Source: Agriotes lineatus (lineage: Eukaryota > Arthropoda > Insecta > Coleoptera > Elateridae). Taken from it: DNA of 64,000 nucleotides. Where the stretch lies: assembly GCA_940337035.1 (NCBI GenBank), contig CALNHX010005206.1, positions 1 to 64,000 of the forward strand. The letters are read 5' to 3'. Below are positions 32,209-46,368 of this stretch, one piece after another. The position numbers were made by a program, and so were the translations under genes. The notes under the pieces are model-generated. The model was not told the DNA's origin, ran no database searches, and saw only the letters and a program-made list of their open reading frames with translations. How positions within the stretch are numbered: position 1 is the first letter of the stretch; each line of letters begins with the position of its first letter.

Positions 32209-35200
32209 TTATTGCCCTTGATCGCAATGATCGTCTTTGGGTAGGACGTACACTTTACGCACCGAGCGTTTCAGGAGGTTTCCTCGGGAATCGCGCACCT
32301 GCACCACACGCACAACACCATCCGCTCCTGGATATGTGGCCGAGATGATTGCCAGTGGCCAACGGTAGCTTGGAGATGCCTCGTCGTGGACGAGTACCAC
32401 GTCGCCCACCTGGGGGGCTAGAGACGTGCTGGAGGACTTCCACTTAGGCCGGCGCTGCAGGAGGTGGAGGTAGTCCCGGGACCAACGATCCCAAAACTGC
32501 TGGGACAGCCGCTGGACCAGCCCATAGCGGCTGAGACGATTTTTCGGTATGTCCTGGAGTTGGGCTTCCGGAAACGAAGTCAGCTTCCGACCGATCAAGA
32601 AGTGGGCAGGAGTAAGGACTTCGGGGAATGAGGCGTCGGTAGGGAGAACACAGCGTGGGCGGGAATTTAGTATCGCCCCCACTTGAGTCAGCATGGTGTA
32701 ATACTCAACGAAAGTTAACTTTGCATTGCAAGATATTCGCCTTAAATAATATTTCAATGACTTTACCCCCGCTTCCCAGATGCCGCCAAAGTGCGGAGAG
32801 CGTGCCGGAATAAAATTTCACTTAATGCTATGTTTCGACAATTCCTCCCTTATGCATTGCTCACTAGAGCCTGACAGGATATTTTTTAATACCGATAGCT
32901 GATTTCTGGCACCGGTGAAACAGGTAGCATTGTCAGAAAATATGTTGGAGGGTAAACCGCGTCTGGAGATGAATCTCCTCAACGATGCGATGAAAGCCTC
33001 CGTCGTGAGGTCTTCCACGAGTTCAAGATGAATAGCCTTCGTGGCCAAACACACAAATAGGGCTACGTAAGCCTTTACTTCTTTCGCGCCTCGCCCGGAT
33101 TTGTTTTTTATAAACACGGGACCCGCGTAGTCTATCCCGCAATTGCTGAAAGGAGGAGAGGGTGTGACACGAGCTTCGGGTAGTGATCCCATCAAGTGTT
33201 CATTCATCTTAGGCTTGGCCCGGAAGCATATCACGCAATTGTGTATTACTTTACGTATCAGGTCTTTGGCCCTCACGATCCAAAACTTATCCCGCAATGA
33301 GGCCAGTACCACCGAGTGTCCACAATGCAAGAGCCGCAAATGCTCTTGCTTCACGATTAGCAACGACAAAGGGTGACTAGCTGGTAACAAAAGGGGATGT
33401 TTCTGATCAAAGCTTAGATTGGAATCTTCTAGACGGCCGCCCACAAGCAGTAGGCCCTGATCGTCCAGAAACGGGTTTAGAGAAAGCAGCGCACTATTTT
33501 TCGGCAATGGCGCTTTCTGAGAAAAAACTGCTATTTCTCCGGAAAAGACTTCCGCCTGGGCAATTTTGATCAGACGGCGAGTCGCGTCCTCCAATTCGTC
33601 AATGGCTGGAGGTCCTGACCAGCGCGTTTCGGTATTTCTGTTTCTCGCGAGACGCAGGCAGTACGCGACTACGCGCTGTAATTTTGTGAAACTGGAATAG
33701 CGCCTGAAAAGTTCAAATTCTGGGACGCGATGGTGAAGAGTGGCCACTACTGGGCGCGACTCTTGGGCTGCTAGCTCACCCGAATCAATTTTAACGGGCT
33801 GGGGTTTTAAGTCCGCCTGTGACAAAAACTCTGGCCCATGCCACCACAAGCGTGAGTTGAGTAACTCCTGGGATAACATTCCCCTGCTAATTATATCGGA
33901 CGGGTTGCAATTTGTACGCACGTGAAACCATTCTTCCCTATTGCTTAGTTCGTGAATCTCGGACACCCGGTTCGCGACGAACGTCTTCCAATTACTCGCA
34001 TCCTTATTTATCCAGTGCAGAGTTATGGTGGAGTCCGACCAATAGTACACGCGGTCAAATTTAAATGCGGAGGAATCGAGTATAGTTTTAATCAAACGAG
34101 CCAACAGTAAGGCTGCGCAAAGCTCCAGACGAGGCAAGGATATTGTTTTTAATGGAGCGACCCTTGACTTAGCACAAAGCAAATTGGTGTTGACATTACC
34201 GCGCGCGTCAACGCAACGTATATACACGGCGCACCCATAGGCTACAGAACTCGCGTCCGCAAATCCGTGGAGATCTATCGAATTTAAGTCATCGCAAATT
34301 ACCCGTCTCGGAATTGCCAATGAGCCCAAAGCGTGTAATGAAGAATGGAGTTTGTCGTATCTGGAGCGCATCTCCATGGGCACCGTTTCGTCCCATGACA
34401 ACTTCAACTGCCAAACCCGTTGCACGAGAAGTTTCAAAGTTAGAACGCTTGGACCAAGTAGTCCCAAGGGATCGAATACTTGAGCCATACTAGAGAGTAT
34501 AGCCCGCTTGGTAACTGATTTGCAACAGCTAGGGTTCACTCTGTAACTTAGCACGTCCCGCCGAGTATCCCAAAAAATGCCGAGAGTTTTCTCCGTGGCG
34601 TCTTCCGTCAAAGAAATGGGCTCTACGCTGCCGCGATCCACACCAATGGCGCTAGCTACTTCACTGTCGTTGGATGCCCACTTTCGCAATTCAAACCCGT
34701 ACCCCGACAAAGCGCTACTAATTTCGAATTGCGTTCTTATGGCTTCCGCCCTATTTTCAAAACCAGTCAGTAGGTCATCTACATAAAAATCCCGGCTAAT
34801 TCTTAATAAGGCCTCTGGAAGCGATGCTTCGATTTCCTGGGCGATTTGTATCAAGCACCTAGTTGCTAGGTACGAGGCTGATTTAGTACCGTAGGTGACC
34901 GTTAATAATTTGAAGCATTTTACCGCTGAGGTTTTGTCGTCATGCCATAAAATTAATTGGTATTGCGTCTGCGAGGGGTCCACGAGGATTTGCATGTACA
35001 TTTTGGCGCAATCTGCTTTCAGCACGTACTTGAATTGCCTAAAGCGACAAAGAATTGCAAACAACGACTGCTGGACCACTGGGCCCTTATGTTGAAGGTC
35101 GTTAAGCGATACTCCGGAGGAGGACGCACAACTGCCGTCAAAAACAACGCGATGTTTGGTCGTTGAACTGTCCTCCTTTATGACTGGCAAATGTGGCAAA

Positions 35201-35656
35201 TAAAACCGAGGATGAGGAAGGCTCGCTTCGTCGTCCACCTTGCTCAAGTGACCAAGCGACTTGTATTCTTTGAGAAATGCGGAATACGCGGTTTTCAACT
35301 CGGGATTTTTTGACAATTTGCTTTCTAATGAATAGAAACGCTTTAACGCTATATCTCGCGAGTCTCCCAGCGATGGAGCATTTTTCCTGAAAGGTATGCT
35401 CACGATGAACCTACGCGGCTCCGACGACGCCCGTTTCGTAGTCGATTGAAAATGGTCTTCGCAAAATTTGTCATCAGCAGAGAGTCGGCCTGATGAACCG
35501 TACGCCCCCTCGATTTCCCAAAATCTCTGAATGCTGTGCTCGATGCCGGCTACACTTAAATGAACTCTATTTGAAAGAATGAGCGCTCGATTTTCGACAT
35601 TCATGTTTCCGCCTAAAACCCAACCAAAAAGAGTTTTTGTTAAGAATGGCTTCTCT
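32209..35656 (-). pseudogene. BEL/Pao pol (RT, RNase H, integrase), one nonsense codon
   Basis: The frame from the RTE insertion point carries, in order: a FGWVLGG entry; reverse transcriptase with KHRVVFDGS, QFKYVLKADCAKMY and the catalytic YVDD at about 34.78 kb; RNase H with HGFADASSVAYG (about 34.26 kb) and YYWSDS; an HHCC integrase zinc finger (HLRLLHCGH to CVICFRAKP, about 33.2-33.4 kb); the integrase core with DYAGPVF and FSDNATCF; and a C-terminal integrase region (32209-32757) with AILNSRPR and GDVVLVHDEASP. A single TGA at 32818-32820 interrupts the otherwise continuous frame within the integrase. The frame continues into gag on the far side of the RTE insertion. The element cannot make a full polyprotein in this state. 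Confidence 0.92.
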
Positions 35657-38049
35657 CTCAAGTCAGAGGTATGTCTGGAAAGCTTTGGATCTGTAGGAAG
35701 AAACCATAGAGGTGCAACGTTACTAGAATTTCTATTACAACATAAACTTTACCAAATGAATAGTTTCTTCTATAAAAAGCCTCATAGAAGGTGGACTTGG
35801 GAAAGCCCAGATGGAAGAACCCGAAACGAAATAGATTATATCATAACAGATAAGCCAGAAATTGTGAAAAATGTAACAGTGCTCAATAAGTTCACAATAG
35901 GTAGTGACCACCGGCTAGTGAGAGCGAAAGTTCAGATAAATCTAGGCAAAGAAAGATACAGAATGGTAAGAAAGAAAACTAGGAACGCTTGGGCGAACCC
36001 TCTAGATACTGCGAAATTCCAAAGAAATATCACAAACTTTTTAGAGACTACAAATTGTTGTGAAGAGAATATAGACAGCCTAAACGACGCAATAGTTGAG
36101 ACCATACAGAAAACCCAAGATATCCATTGTCCTAAAACCAAAAAAGATGAACGAATTAGCGTAAACACGAAAATGTTGATGAAAGAAAGAAATGCCATTA
36201 TGAACGATAATAATCGCAGGGAAAATCTGAGAGAAATAAATAAACAAATATCCAAAGCTGTAAGACGTGACATCAGAAACTACAACAACAATCAGATAAA
36301 ACAAACAATCGAGAAGAACAAATCCATGAAGGTACTGCGTAGAAAAATTGGAAATGGGAAACCTGAAGTAATCAACCTGAAAAATAAAAAGGGAATTCTA
36401 ACATCAAATCGTGAAGAAATACTGAATATAGTAAAAGAATTCTACTCTAAATTATACTAAAGCCAAGTGAATGAAAACCTAGACCCGCAGTCACTATCAT
36501 CCAGCAAAGGCATTGTCAATCAGGGATCCGAGGAATTACCAGAGATCACCGTCGATGAAATACGGTTAGCATTGCAAAAGTCCAAAAACAACAAGGCACC
36601 CGGTGAAGACAACGTTGTTACAGATGCAATAAAAATAGGAGGCCCACTTTTATTGGAGAAAATAAAAGTATTATTCAATCTTTGCTTAAACATCAGCAAT
36701 ATACGGAGTAAATGGAACAACGCGGTAACCATATTACTGTTTAAAAAGGGAGATAAAACCGATCTAGAGAATTATAGACCAATAAGTCTACTGAACCATC
36801 TCTATAAATTATTCACTGGAATAATAACCTCAAGGCTAGAAAGGAAGCTTGACTTCTATCAGCCAGAAGAACAGGCTGCTTTCCGATTTGGTTTCGGAAC
36901 TAACGATCATCTGCAAACTATTAAAACTCTAATTGAGAAGTCTATAGAATATAATAGACCACTAGCCCTCGTATTTGTTGATTTCCACAAGGCTTTTGAT
37001 ACTGTCGAGTTAAATGCTGTTATAAAAGCCCTACAGGAATGCCGCGTTGATTATAGGTACGCAGAACTAATATATAATATATATAGTAATGCAACTATGA
37101 CTGTGAAATTGCACGATAGTAGCGACTATATTCAAATTAGAAGAGGTGTAAGACAAGGTGACACCATGTCACCTAAGCTATTTATCACAGTTTTAGAGTA
37201 CGCATTCAAGAAACTCGACTGGGAAATGAGAGGCATTACTATAGACGGAAAACAACTAACAAATCTTAGGTTTACAGACGATATAATACTAATATCTGAT
37301 GATCTTGGGGAAGCAGGATTGATGCTGCAAGAATTGCAGACTGTCTGTTCTAGTGTCGGTTTGAATATCAACTTCCATAAAACCAAACTAATGACCAACT
37401 TGATACCCAATGGCCACATCAAGGTCAGTAACAATGTTGTCGAACAAGTGGAAAAATATACATATTTGGGACATCAAATTAGAATCTCAAGAGATAATCA
37501 AACATGCGAGTTAACCAGAAGAATATCTCTCGCCTGGGCAGCGTTTGGTAGACTCCGTGATGTTTTCAAAAGCAACCTTCCAACATGCCTAAAAAGAAAA
37601 GTTTATGACCAATGTATTTTACCTGTTCTGACTTACGGTGCAGAAACTCTAACTTTAACATCTGGAACAGCTCGAAAAATAAAAATTGCACAACGTAGGA
37701 TGGAAAGGTCAATGCTGGGCATATCTTTGAGAGACCATGTTACAAACGAAGACCTACGCCAGAGAACAGGAATAACTGATGTTGTAAAGCGGATATGTCA
37801 GCTTAAGTGGAACTGGGCAGGTCACATAGCCAGAATGAGTGGCGATAGATGGACGAAGAGACTTCTTGAATGGCGCCCAAAAGCTGACAAACGTAGTATA
37901 GGGAGACCACCTACCCGATGGACCGACGACATCAAAAGAGTTGCAAATAATTGGGTTCAGACTGCCCAAGACCGAGGAAAATGGCAATCAATGAGGGAGG
38001 CCTATGTCCAGCAGTGGACTTTAAGGGCTGGATGATGATGATGATGATG
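35657..38049 (+). mobile_element. RTE-type LINE inserted in BEL gag-pol, 11-bp TSD
   Basis: The insertion is on the opposite strand to its host and is flanked by an exact 11-bp duplication ATGGCTTCTCT (35646-35656 and 38050-38060). It ends in a (GAT)n/(ATG)n microsatellite tail (38032-38052). The first frame (to 36460) has the C-terminal half of an APE endonuclease (RRWTWESPDGRTRNEIDYII, GSDHRLVRAK). One TAA at 36458-36460 separates it, in the same frame, from a 522-codon reverse transcriptase with APGEDNV, FKKGDKTDLENYRPISLLN, VDFHKAFDTVE and RRGVRQGDTMSPKLF. The catalytic motif is FTDD (residues 269-272) rather than the usual FADD. The C-terminal RWTDDIKRVANNW block is typical of this group. 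The 5' end is truncated. Confidence 0.93.
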
Positions 38050-39737
38050 ATGGCTTCTCTGGGCCCAATTTCACCTGTCCCTGACAGAGCACTTGCCAAA
38101 AGACATTCGCACCTAATAAAAGATCAATCTTTCCCGGTGTATTACAATCTGAATCGGCTAGCACAATGTTTGGTGGGATCTTCAAATCCCTCAACGAGAA
38201 AGAAAGGACCGGCAGAGGGTCCGTAATTTTGTCTAAAACAACACAGCTCAAAATGTCCTCGTATTTCCCGTTGCGGGAGCGGATTCGAACGTTTGCTCTG
38301 AATTCAGCGTTCAGAGCCCTGGCACCAACACCCGACAGTGAGGTGATATTACCCCGTTTCTCAATTTTCAAATTTTGACACAAGTCGGCGCTAACTAAGT
38401 TAAGTTGGGATCCGGGGTCCAAAAGAGCTTTTGCCCGGGAAAATGACCCGGAGGATCCTTCTACGAATACGCTAACCGTGGACAATAAAACTTGCGCTGG
38501 CGCCGCGATTGCAGGACGGCTACAAGCTGCTGAAACGATTGCGACGGGTGCCTCGCTCGGGGCGACGGCCCCGACCTCCCGTGTGTCGCTGCTGGTTTCT
38601 GGCGGTCCAGGACGCGGCGACGGAGTATTTTCGTGCGCGTCGCGCTTTGGACGCAAACACAGTAAAGTATGGTGCTTTTTTCTGCATACGCGGCATCTCG
38701 ACGATGTGCATTTTACCACGAAATGTCCGGGCTTGAGACAATTGTTGCATAATTTCAAACGACGCGCCTCTTCGATACGAGCGTTTACCGACAATTTTGA
38801 AAATGATTCGCAAGCGCTAATCGAATGATTACTATTTTTGCAAAAATCACAAGAGTGATTACCTTGCTCTCTGGCTACATGAGCGCGTGCATGACTTTTT
38901 TGCTCGGATCCCTGATTTCCCAAACTCGAACCTATTTTCGCAGCTTCCAGCGAACCTAATAAGTGACTTTTGCTCTCTAAAAAATCTAACAACTCTCGCA
39001 AAGTAGGAAATTGTCCGGTATGTTTGTATAATTCCCAGTCAGTCTGCATTGCTGAGCTGAGCTTCGAAACTATGATATGTATTAGTATGGTGTCGACTGT
39101 GGGTTCCCCGTACGCCTTTAAAATTTCCAAAATTCTAACTACACTATCGAGCAGCCTTTGAACAGACGAATGTGAATCCTTTTTTACGCTCTCTAAACTG
39201 AATAACGCATTTATGTTTGATTTTACTATCAGTTTCTTATTTTCAAATCGCTTGACTAGGATGTCCCAAGCAATGGTATAGTTATCGTTGGTAACTTTTA
39301 ACGACGAGATTGAACTAGCAGCTTCTCCCTTAAGGGAAGAAATCAAATAGTAAAATTTCTGAACGTTGGTCAAATTAGCGTTGTTATGAATAAGCGACGT
39401 AAAGGAGTCATGAAATTGAACCCAATTCTCGAATTTCCCCGAAAAGGAAGGCAAATCTAAGGGTGGTAATCTTAATCCAGCGAGCTCTCCTGAAGCGCCA
39501 CTTTGCAAAGAATTTTGACCTAGATTCGGTTTTATACGCGGACTGATCTTATTTTTTGATCAGAATTCCTCGACTGTGCTACTAATCTCGCTAAAATGAG
39601 TCATAAAAGAGTCGAATTCATTGAAAAGTTCATCAAAGTGTTCAGCGTCGGCCTCCATAAGGCCCTCCATTGACTTCTTATACTCATCCAACAAATTTTG
39701 GAAACAACTAAACTCTTTTGACAAGTTGCCGACCTCG
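38050..39737 (-). pseudogene. BEL/Pao gag and protease, truncated at its 5' end by satellite
   Basis: In element order the sequence begins in the N-terminal gag helix (about 39737-39563), has one in-frame TGA at 39560-39562, then a long open frame. The DUF1759-type gag domain includes LPPLDLPSFSGKFENWVQFH and YYLISSLKGEAASSI. Zinc knuckles follow, with CDFCKNSNHSISAC and CNNCLKPGHFVVKC. A retropepsin-like DUF1758 domain has LLDPGSQLNLVS, with DPGS in place of the common DSG. The frame runs into the RTE insertion at 38049. The gag start, leader and 5' LTR are absent because satellite DNA begins at 39738. Confidence 0.9.
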
Positions 39738-41953
39738 TGTATTTGTTGTGTAGTCTAAAAGTTCAATATTACGTTTGCGGAAGATATGCAACTGGGGTGT
39801 GCACAATGCCTATAAATATAGTCAGCGGTCTATAATTAATTAACTGTGGTTCCTCGACAAAGAGAGTGCTTCCAAAAGTGCACAAAATAATTCTTAGCTG
39901 TCACGCAATGTTACCTACCGATTGCAAACTATATATAGAAGCATTAATAATACCTGCAAACGCGTTTTGACACGTTTGAATTGCTTTGCATACGAAACAA
40001 ATAGAACGAAAATTGTATTTGTTGTGTAGTCTAAAAGTTCAATATTACGTTTGCGGAAGATATGCAACTGGGGTGTGCACAATGCCTATAAATATAGTCA
40101 GCGGTCTATAATTGATTAACTGTGGATCCTCGACAGGAAGAGTGCTTCCAAAAGTGCACAAAATAATTCTTAGCTGTCACGCAATGTTACCTACCGATTG
40201 CAAACTATATATAAAAGCATATATAATACCTGCAAACGCTTTTTGACACGTTTGAATTGCTTTGCATACGAAACAAATTGAACGAAAATTTATTTGCTGT
40301 GTAGTCTAAAAGTTCAATATTACGTTTGCGGAAGATATGCAACTGGGGTGTACACAATGCCTATAAATATAGTCAGCGGTCTATAATTAATTAACTGTGG
40401 TTCCTCGACAAAGAGAGTGCTTCCAAAAGTGCACAAAATAATTCTTAGCTGTCACGCAATGTTACCTACCGATTGCAAACTATATATAGAAGCATTAATA
40501 ATACCTGCAAACGCGTTTTGACATGTTTGAATTGCTTTGCATACGAAACAAATAGAACGAAAATTGTATTTGTTGTGTAGTCTAAAAGTGCAATATTACG
40601 TTTGCGGAAGATATGCAACTGGGGTGTGCACAATGCCTATAAATATAGTCAGCGGTCTATAATTGATTAACTGTTGATCCTCGACAGGAAGAGTGCTTCC
40701 AAAAGTGCACAAAATAATTCTTAGCTGTCACGCAATGTTACCTACCGATTGCAAACTATATATAAAAGCATATATAATACCTGCAAACGCTTTTTGACAC
40801 GTTTGAATTGCTTTGCATAAGAAACAAATTGAACGAAAATTTTATTTGCTGTCTAGTCTAAAAGTTCAATATTACGTTTGCGGAAGATATGCAACTGGGG
40901 TGTGAACAATGCCTATAAATATAGTCAGCGGTCTATAATTGATTGATTGTGGTTCTTCGACAAAGAGAGTGCTTCCAAAAGTGCACAAAATAATTCTTAA
41001 GTGTCACGCAATGTTACCCACCGATTGCAAACTATATATAAAAGCATATATAATACCTGCAAACGCTTTTTGACACGTTTGAATTGCTTTGCATACGAAA
41101 CAAATTGAACGAAAATTTATTTGCTGTGTATTCTAAAAGTTCAATATTACGTTTGCGGAAGATATGCAACTGGGGTGTGCACAATGCCTATAAATATAGT
41201 CAGCGGTCTATAATTAATTAACTGTGGTTCCTCGACAAAGAGAGTGCTTCCAAAAGTGCACAAAATAATTCTTAGCTGTCACGCAATGTTACCTACCGAT
41301 TGCAAACTATATATAAAAGCATATATAATACCTGCAAACGCTTTTTGACACGTTTGAATTGCTTTGCATACGAAACAAATTGAACGAAAATTTATTTGCT
41401 GTGTATTCTAAAAGTTCAATATTACGTTTGCGGAAGATATGCAACTGGGGTGTGCACAATGCCTATAAATATAGTCAGCGGTCTATAATTAATTAACTGT
41501 GGTTCCTCGACAAAGAGAGTGCTTCCAAAAGTGCACAAAATAATTCTTAGCTGTCACGCAATGTTACCTACCGATTGCAAACTATATATAAAAGCATATA
41601 TAATACCTGCAAACGCTTTTTGACACGTTTGAATTGCTTTGCATACGAAACAAATTGAACGAAAATTTATTTGCTGTGTATTCTAAAAGTTCAATATTAC
41701 GTTTGCGGAAGATATGCAACTGGGGTGTGCACAATGCCTATAAATATAGTCAGCGGTCTATAATTAATTAACTGTGGTTCCTCGACAAAGAGAGTGCTTC
41801 CAAAAGTGCACAAAATAATTCTTAGCTGTCACGCAATGTTACCTACCGATTGCAAACTATATATAAAAGCATATATAATACCTGCAAACGCTTTTTGACA
41901 CGTTTGAATTGCTTTGCATACGAAACAAATTGAACGAAAATTTATTTGCTGTG

Positions 41954-44900
41954 TATTCTAAAAGTTCAATATTACGTTTGCGGAAGATATGCAACTGGGG
42001 TGTGCACAATGCCTATAAATATAGTCAGCGGTCTATAATTAATTAACTGTGGTTCCTCGACAAAGAGAGTGCTTCTAAAAGTGCACAAAATAATTCTTAG
42101 CTGTCACGCAATGTTACCTACCGATTGCAAACTATATATAGAAGCATTAATAATACCTGCAAACGCGTTTTGACATGTTTGAATTGCTTTGCATACGAAA
42201 CAAATAGAACGAAAATTGTATTTGTTGTGTAGTCTAAAAGTTCAATATTACGTTTGCGGAAGATATGCAACTGGGGTGTGCACAATGCCTATAAATATAG
42301 GCAGCGGTCTATAATTGATTAACTGTGGATTCTCGACAGGAAGAGTGCTTCCAAAAGTGCACAAAATAATTCTTAACTGTCACGCAATGTTACCTACCGA
42401 TTGCAAACTATATATAAAAGCATATATAATACCTGCAAACGCTTTTTGACACGTTTGAATTGCTTTGCATACGAAACAAATAGAACGAAAATTTTATTTG
42501 TTGTGTAGTCTAAAAGTTCAATATTACGTTTGCGGAAGATATGCAACTGGGGTGTGCACAATGCCTATAAATATAGTCAGCGGTCTATAATTAATTAACT
42601 GTGGTTCTTCGACAAAGAGAGTGCTTCCAAAAGTGCACAAAATAATTCTTAAGTGTCACGCAATGTTACCCACCGATTGCAAACTATATATAAAAGCATA
42701 TATAATACCTGCAAACGCTTTTTGACACGTTTGAATGGCTTTGCATACGCAACAAATAGAACGAAAATTTTAATTGTTGTGTAGTCTAAAAGTTCAATAT
42801 TACGTTTGCGGAAGATATGCAACTGGGGTGTGCACAATGCCTATAAATATAGTCAGCGGTCTATAATTAATTAACTGTGGTTCCTCGACAAAGAGAGTGC
42901 TTCCAAAAGTGCACAAAATAATTCTTAGCTGTCACGCAATGTTACCTACCGATTGCAAACTATATATAAAAGCATATATAATACCTGCAAACGCTTTTTG
43001 ACACGTTTGAATTGCTTTGCATACGCAACAAATAGAACGAAAATTTTAATTGTTGTGTAGTCTAAAAGTTCAATATTACGTTTGCGGAAGATATGCAACT
43101 GGGGTGTGCACAATGCCTATAAATATAGTCAGCGGTCTATAATTAATTAACTGTGGTTCCTCGACAAAAAGAGTGCTTCCAAAAGTGCACAATTTAATTC
43201 TTAGCTGTCACGCAATGTTACCTACCGATTGCAAACTATATATAAAAGCATATATAATACCTGCAAACGCTTTTTGACACGTTTGAATTGCTTTGCATAC
43301 GCAACAAATAGAACGAAAATTTTAATTGTTGTGTAGTCTAAAAGTTCAATATTACGTTTGCGGAAGATATGCAACTGGGGTGTGCACAATGCCTATAAAT
43401 ATAGTCAGCGGTCTATAATTAATTAACTGTGGTTCCTCGACAAAGAGAGTGCTTCCAAAAGTGCACAAAATAATTCTTAGCTGTCACGCAATGTTACCTA
43501 CCGATTGCAAACTATATATAAAAGCATATATAATACCTGCAAACGCTTTTTGACACGTTTGAATGGCTTTGCATACGCAACAAATAGAACGAAAATTTTA
43601 ATTGTTGTGTAGTGTAAAAGTTCAATATTACGTTTGCGGAAGATATGCAACTGGGGTGTGCACAATGCCTATAAATATAGTCAGCGGTCTATAATTGATT
43701 GATTGTGGTTCTTCGACAAAGAGAGTGCTTCCAAAAGTGCACAAAATAATTCTTAAGTGTCACGCAATGTTACCCACCGATTGCAAACTATATATAAAAG
43801 CATATATAATACCTGCAAACGCTTTTTGACACGTTTGAATGGCTTTGCATACGCAACAAATAGAACGAAAATTTTAATTGTTGTGTAGTCTAAAAGTTCA
43901 ATATTACGTTTGCGGAAGATATGCAACTGGGGTGTGCACAATGCCTATAAATATAGTCAGCGGTCTATAATTAATTAACTGTGGTTCCTCGACAAAAAGA
44001 GTGCTTCCAAAAGTGCACAATTTAATTCTTAGCTGTCACGCAATGTTACCTACCGATTGCAAACTATATATAAAAGCATATATAATACCTGCAAACGCTT
44101 TTTGACACGTTTGAATTGCTTTGCATACGAAACAAATTGAACGAAAATTTATTTGCTGTGTATTCTAAAAGTTCAATATTACGTTTGCGGAAGATATGCA
44201 ACTGGGGTGTGCACAATGCCTATAAATATAGTCAGCGGTCTATAATTAATTAACTGTGGTTCCTCGACAAAGAGAGTGCTTCTAAAAGTGCACAAAATAA
44301 TTCTTAGCTGTCACGCAATGTTACCTACCGATTGCAAACTATATATAGAAGCATTAATAATACCTGCAAACGCGTTTTGACATGTTTGAATTGCTTTGCA
44401 TACGAAACAAATAGAACGAAAATTGTATTTGTTGTGTAGTCTAAAAGTTCAATATTACGTTTGCGGAAGATATGCAACTGGGGTGTGCACAATGCCTATA
44501 AATATAGGCAGCGGTCTATAATTGATTAACTGTGGATTCTCGACAGGAAGAGTGCTTCCAAAAGTGCACAAAATAATTCTTAACTGTCACGCAATGTTAC
44601 CTACCGATTGCAAACTATATATAAAAGCATATATAATACCTGCAAACGCTTTTTGACACGTTTGAATTGCTTTGCATACGAAACAAATAGAACGAAAATT
44701 TTATTTGTTGTGTAGTCTAAAAGTTCAATATTACGTTTGCGGAAGATATGCAACTGGGGTGTGCACAATGCCTATAAATATAGTCAGCGGTCTATAATTA
44801 ATTAACTGTGGTTCTTCGACAAAGAGAGTGCTTCCAAAAGTGCACAAAATAATTCTTAAGTGTCACGCAATGTTACCCACCGATTGCAAACTATATATAA

Positions 44901-46368
44901 AAGCATATATAATACCTGCAAACGCTTTTTGACACGTTTGAATGGCTTTGCATACGCAACAAATAGAACGAAAATTTTAATTGTTGTGTAGTCTAAAAGT
45001 TCAATATTACGTTTGCGGAAGATATGCAACTGGGGTGTGCACAATGCCTATAAATATAGTCAGCGGTCTATAATTAATTAACTGTGGTTCCTCGACAAAG
45101 AGAGTGCTTCCAAAAGTGCACAAAATAATTCTTAGCTGTCACGCAATGTTACCTACCGATTGCAAACTATATATAAAAGCATATATAATACCTGCAAACG
45201 CTTTTTGACACGTTTGAATTGCTTTGCATACGCAACAAATAGAACGAAAATTTTAATTGTTGTGTAGTCTAAAAGTTCAATATTACGTTTGCGGAAGATA
45301 TGCAACTGGGGTGTGCACAATGCCTATAAATATAGTCAGCGGTCTATAATTAATTAACTGTGGTTCCTCGACAAAAAGAGTGCTTCCAAAAGTGCACAAT
45401 TTAATTCTTAGCTGTCACGCAATGTTACCTACCGATTGCAAACTATATATAAAAGCATATATAATACCTGCAAACGCTTTTTGACACGTTTGAATTGCTT
45501 TGCATACGCAACAAATAGAACGAAAATTTTAATTGTTGTGTAGTCTAAAAGTTCAATATTACGTTTGCGGAAGATATGCAACTGGGGTGTGCACAATGCC
45601 TATAAATATAGTCAGCGGTCTATAATTAATTAACTGTGGTTCCTCGACAAAGAGAGTGCTTCCAAAAGTGCACAAAATAATTCTTAGCTGTCACGCAATG
45701 TTACCTACCGATTGCAAACTATATATAAAAGCATATATAATACCTGCAAACGCTTTTTGACACGTTTGAATGGCTTTGCATACGCAACAAATAGAACGAA
45801 AATTTTAATTGTTGTGTAGTGTAAAAGTTCAATATTACGTTTGCGGAAGATATGCAACTGGGGTGTGCACAATGCCTATAAATATAGTCAGCGGTCTATA
45901 ATTGATTGATTGTGGTTCTTCGACAAAGAGAGTGCTTCCAAAAGTGCACAAAATAATTCTTAAGTGTCACGCAATGTTACCCACCGATTGCAAACTATAT
46001 ATAAAAGCATATATAATACCTGCAAACGCTTTTTGACACGTTTGAATGGCTTTGCATACGCAACAAATAGAACGAAAATTTTAATTGTTGTGTAGTCTAA
46101 AAGTTCAATATTACGTTTGCGGAAGATATGCAACTGGGGTGTGCACAATGCCTATAAATATAGTCAGCGGTCTATAATTAATTAACTGTGGTTCCTCGAC
46201 AAAAAGAGTGCTTCCAAAAGTGCACAATTTAATTCTTAGCTGTCACGCAATGTTACCTACCGATTGCAAACTATATATAAAAGCATATATAATACCTGCA
46301 AACGCTTTTTGACACGTTTGAATTGCTTTGCATACGCAACAAATAGAACGAAAATTTTAATTGTTGTG
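41954..46368. repeat. Tandem duplication of an 8-monomer higher-order unit
   Basis: Blocks 41954-44160 and 44161-46368 (about 2207 bp each) show the same class order A D E A B A C B. Private variants recur at the same places in both: CTTCTAAAAG in the first monomer, GGCAGCGG with GGATTCTCGA in the second, and TAGTGTAAAAG in the C monomer. The last monomer of each block differs near its end, marking a breakpoint. Confidence 0.85.

Noticed and set aside
38021..38049. Serine-rich end of the BEL gag ORF
   Set aside because: The serine run is the antisense reading of the LINE's GAT-repeat tail, not part of the BEL protein.
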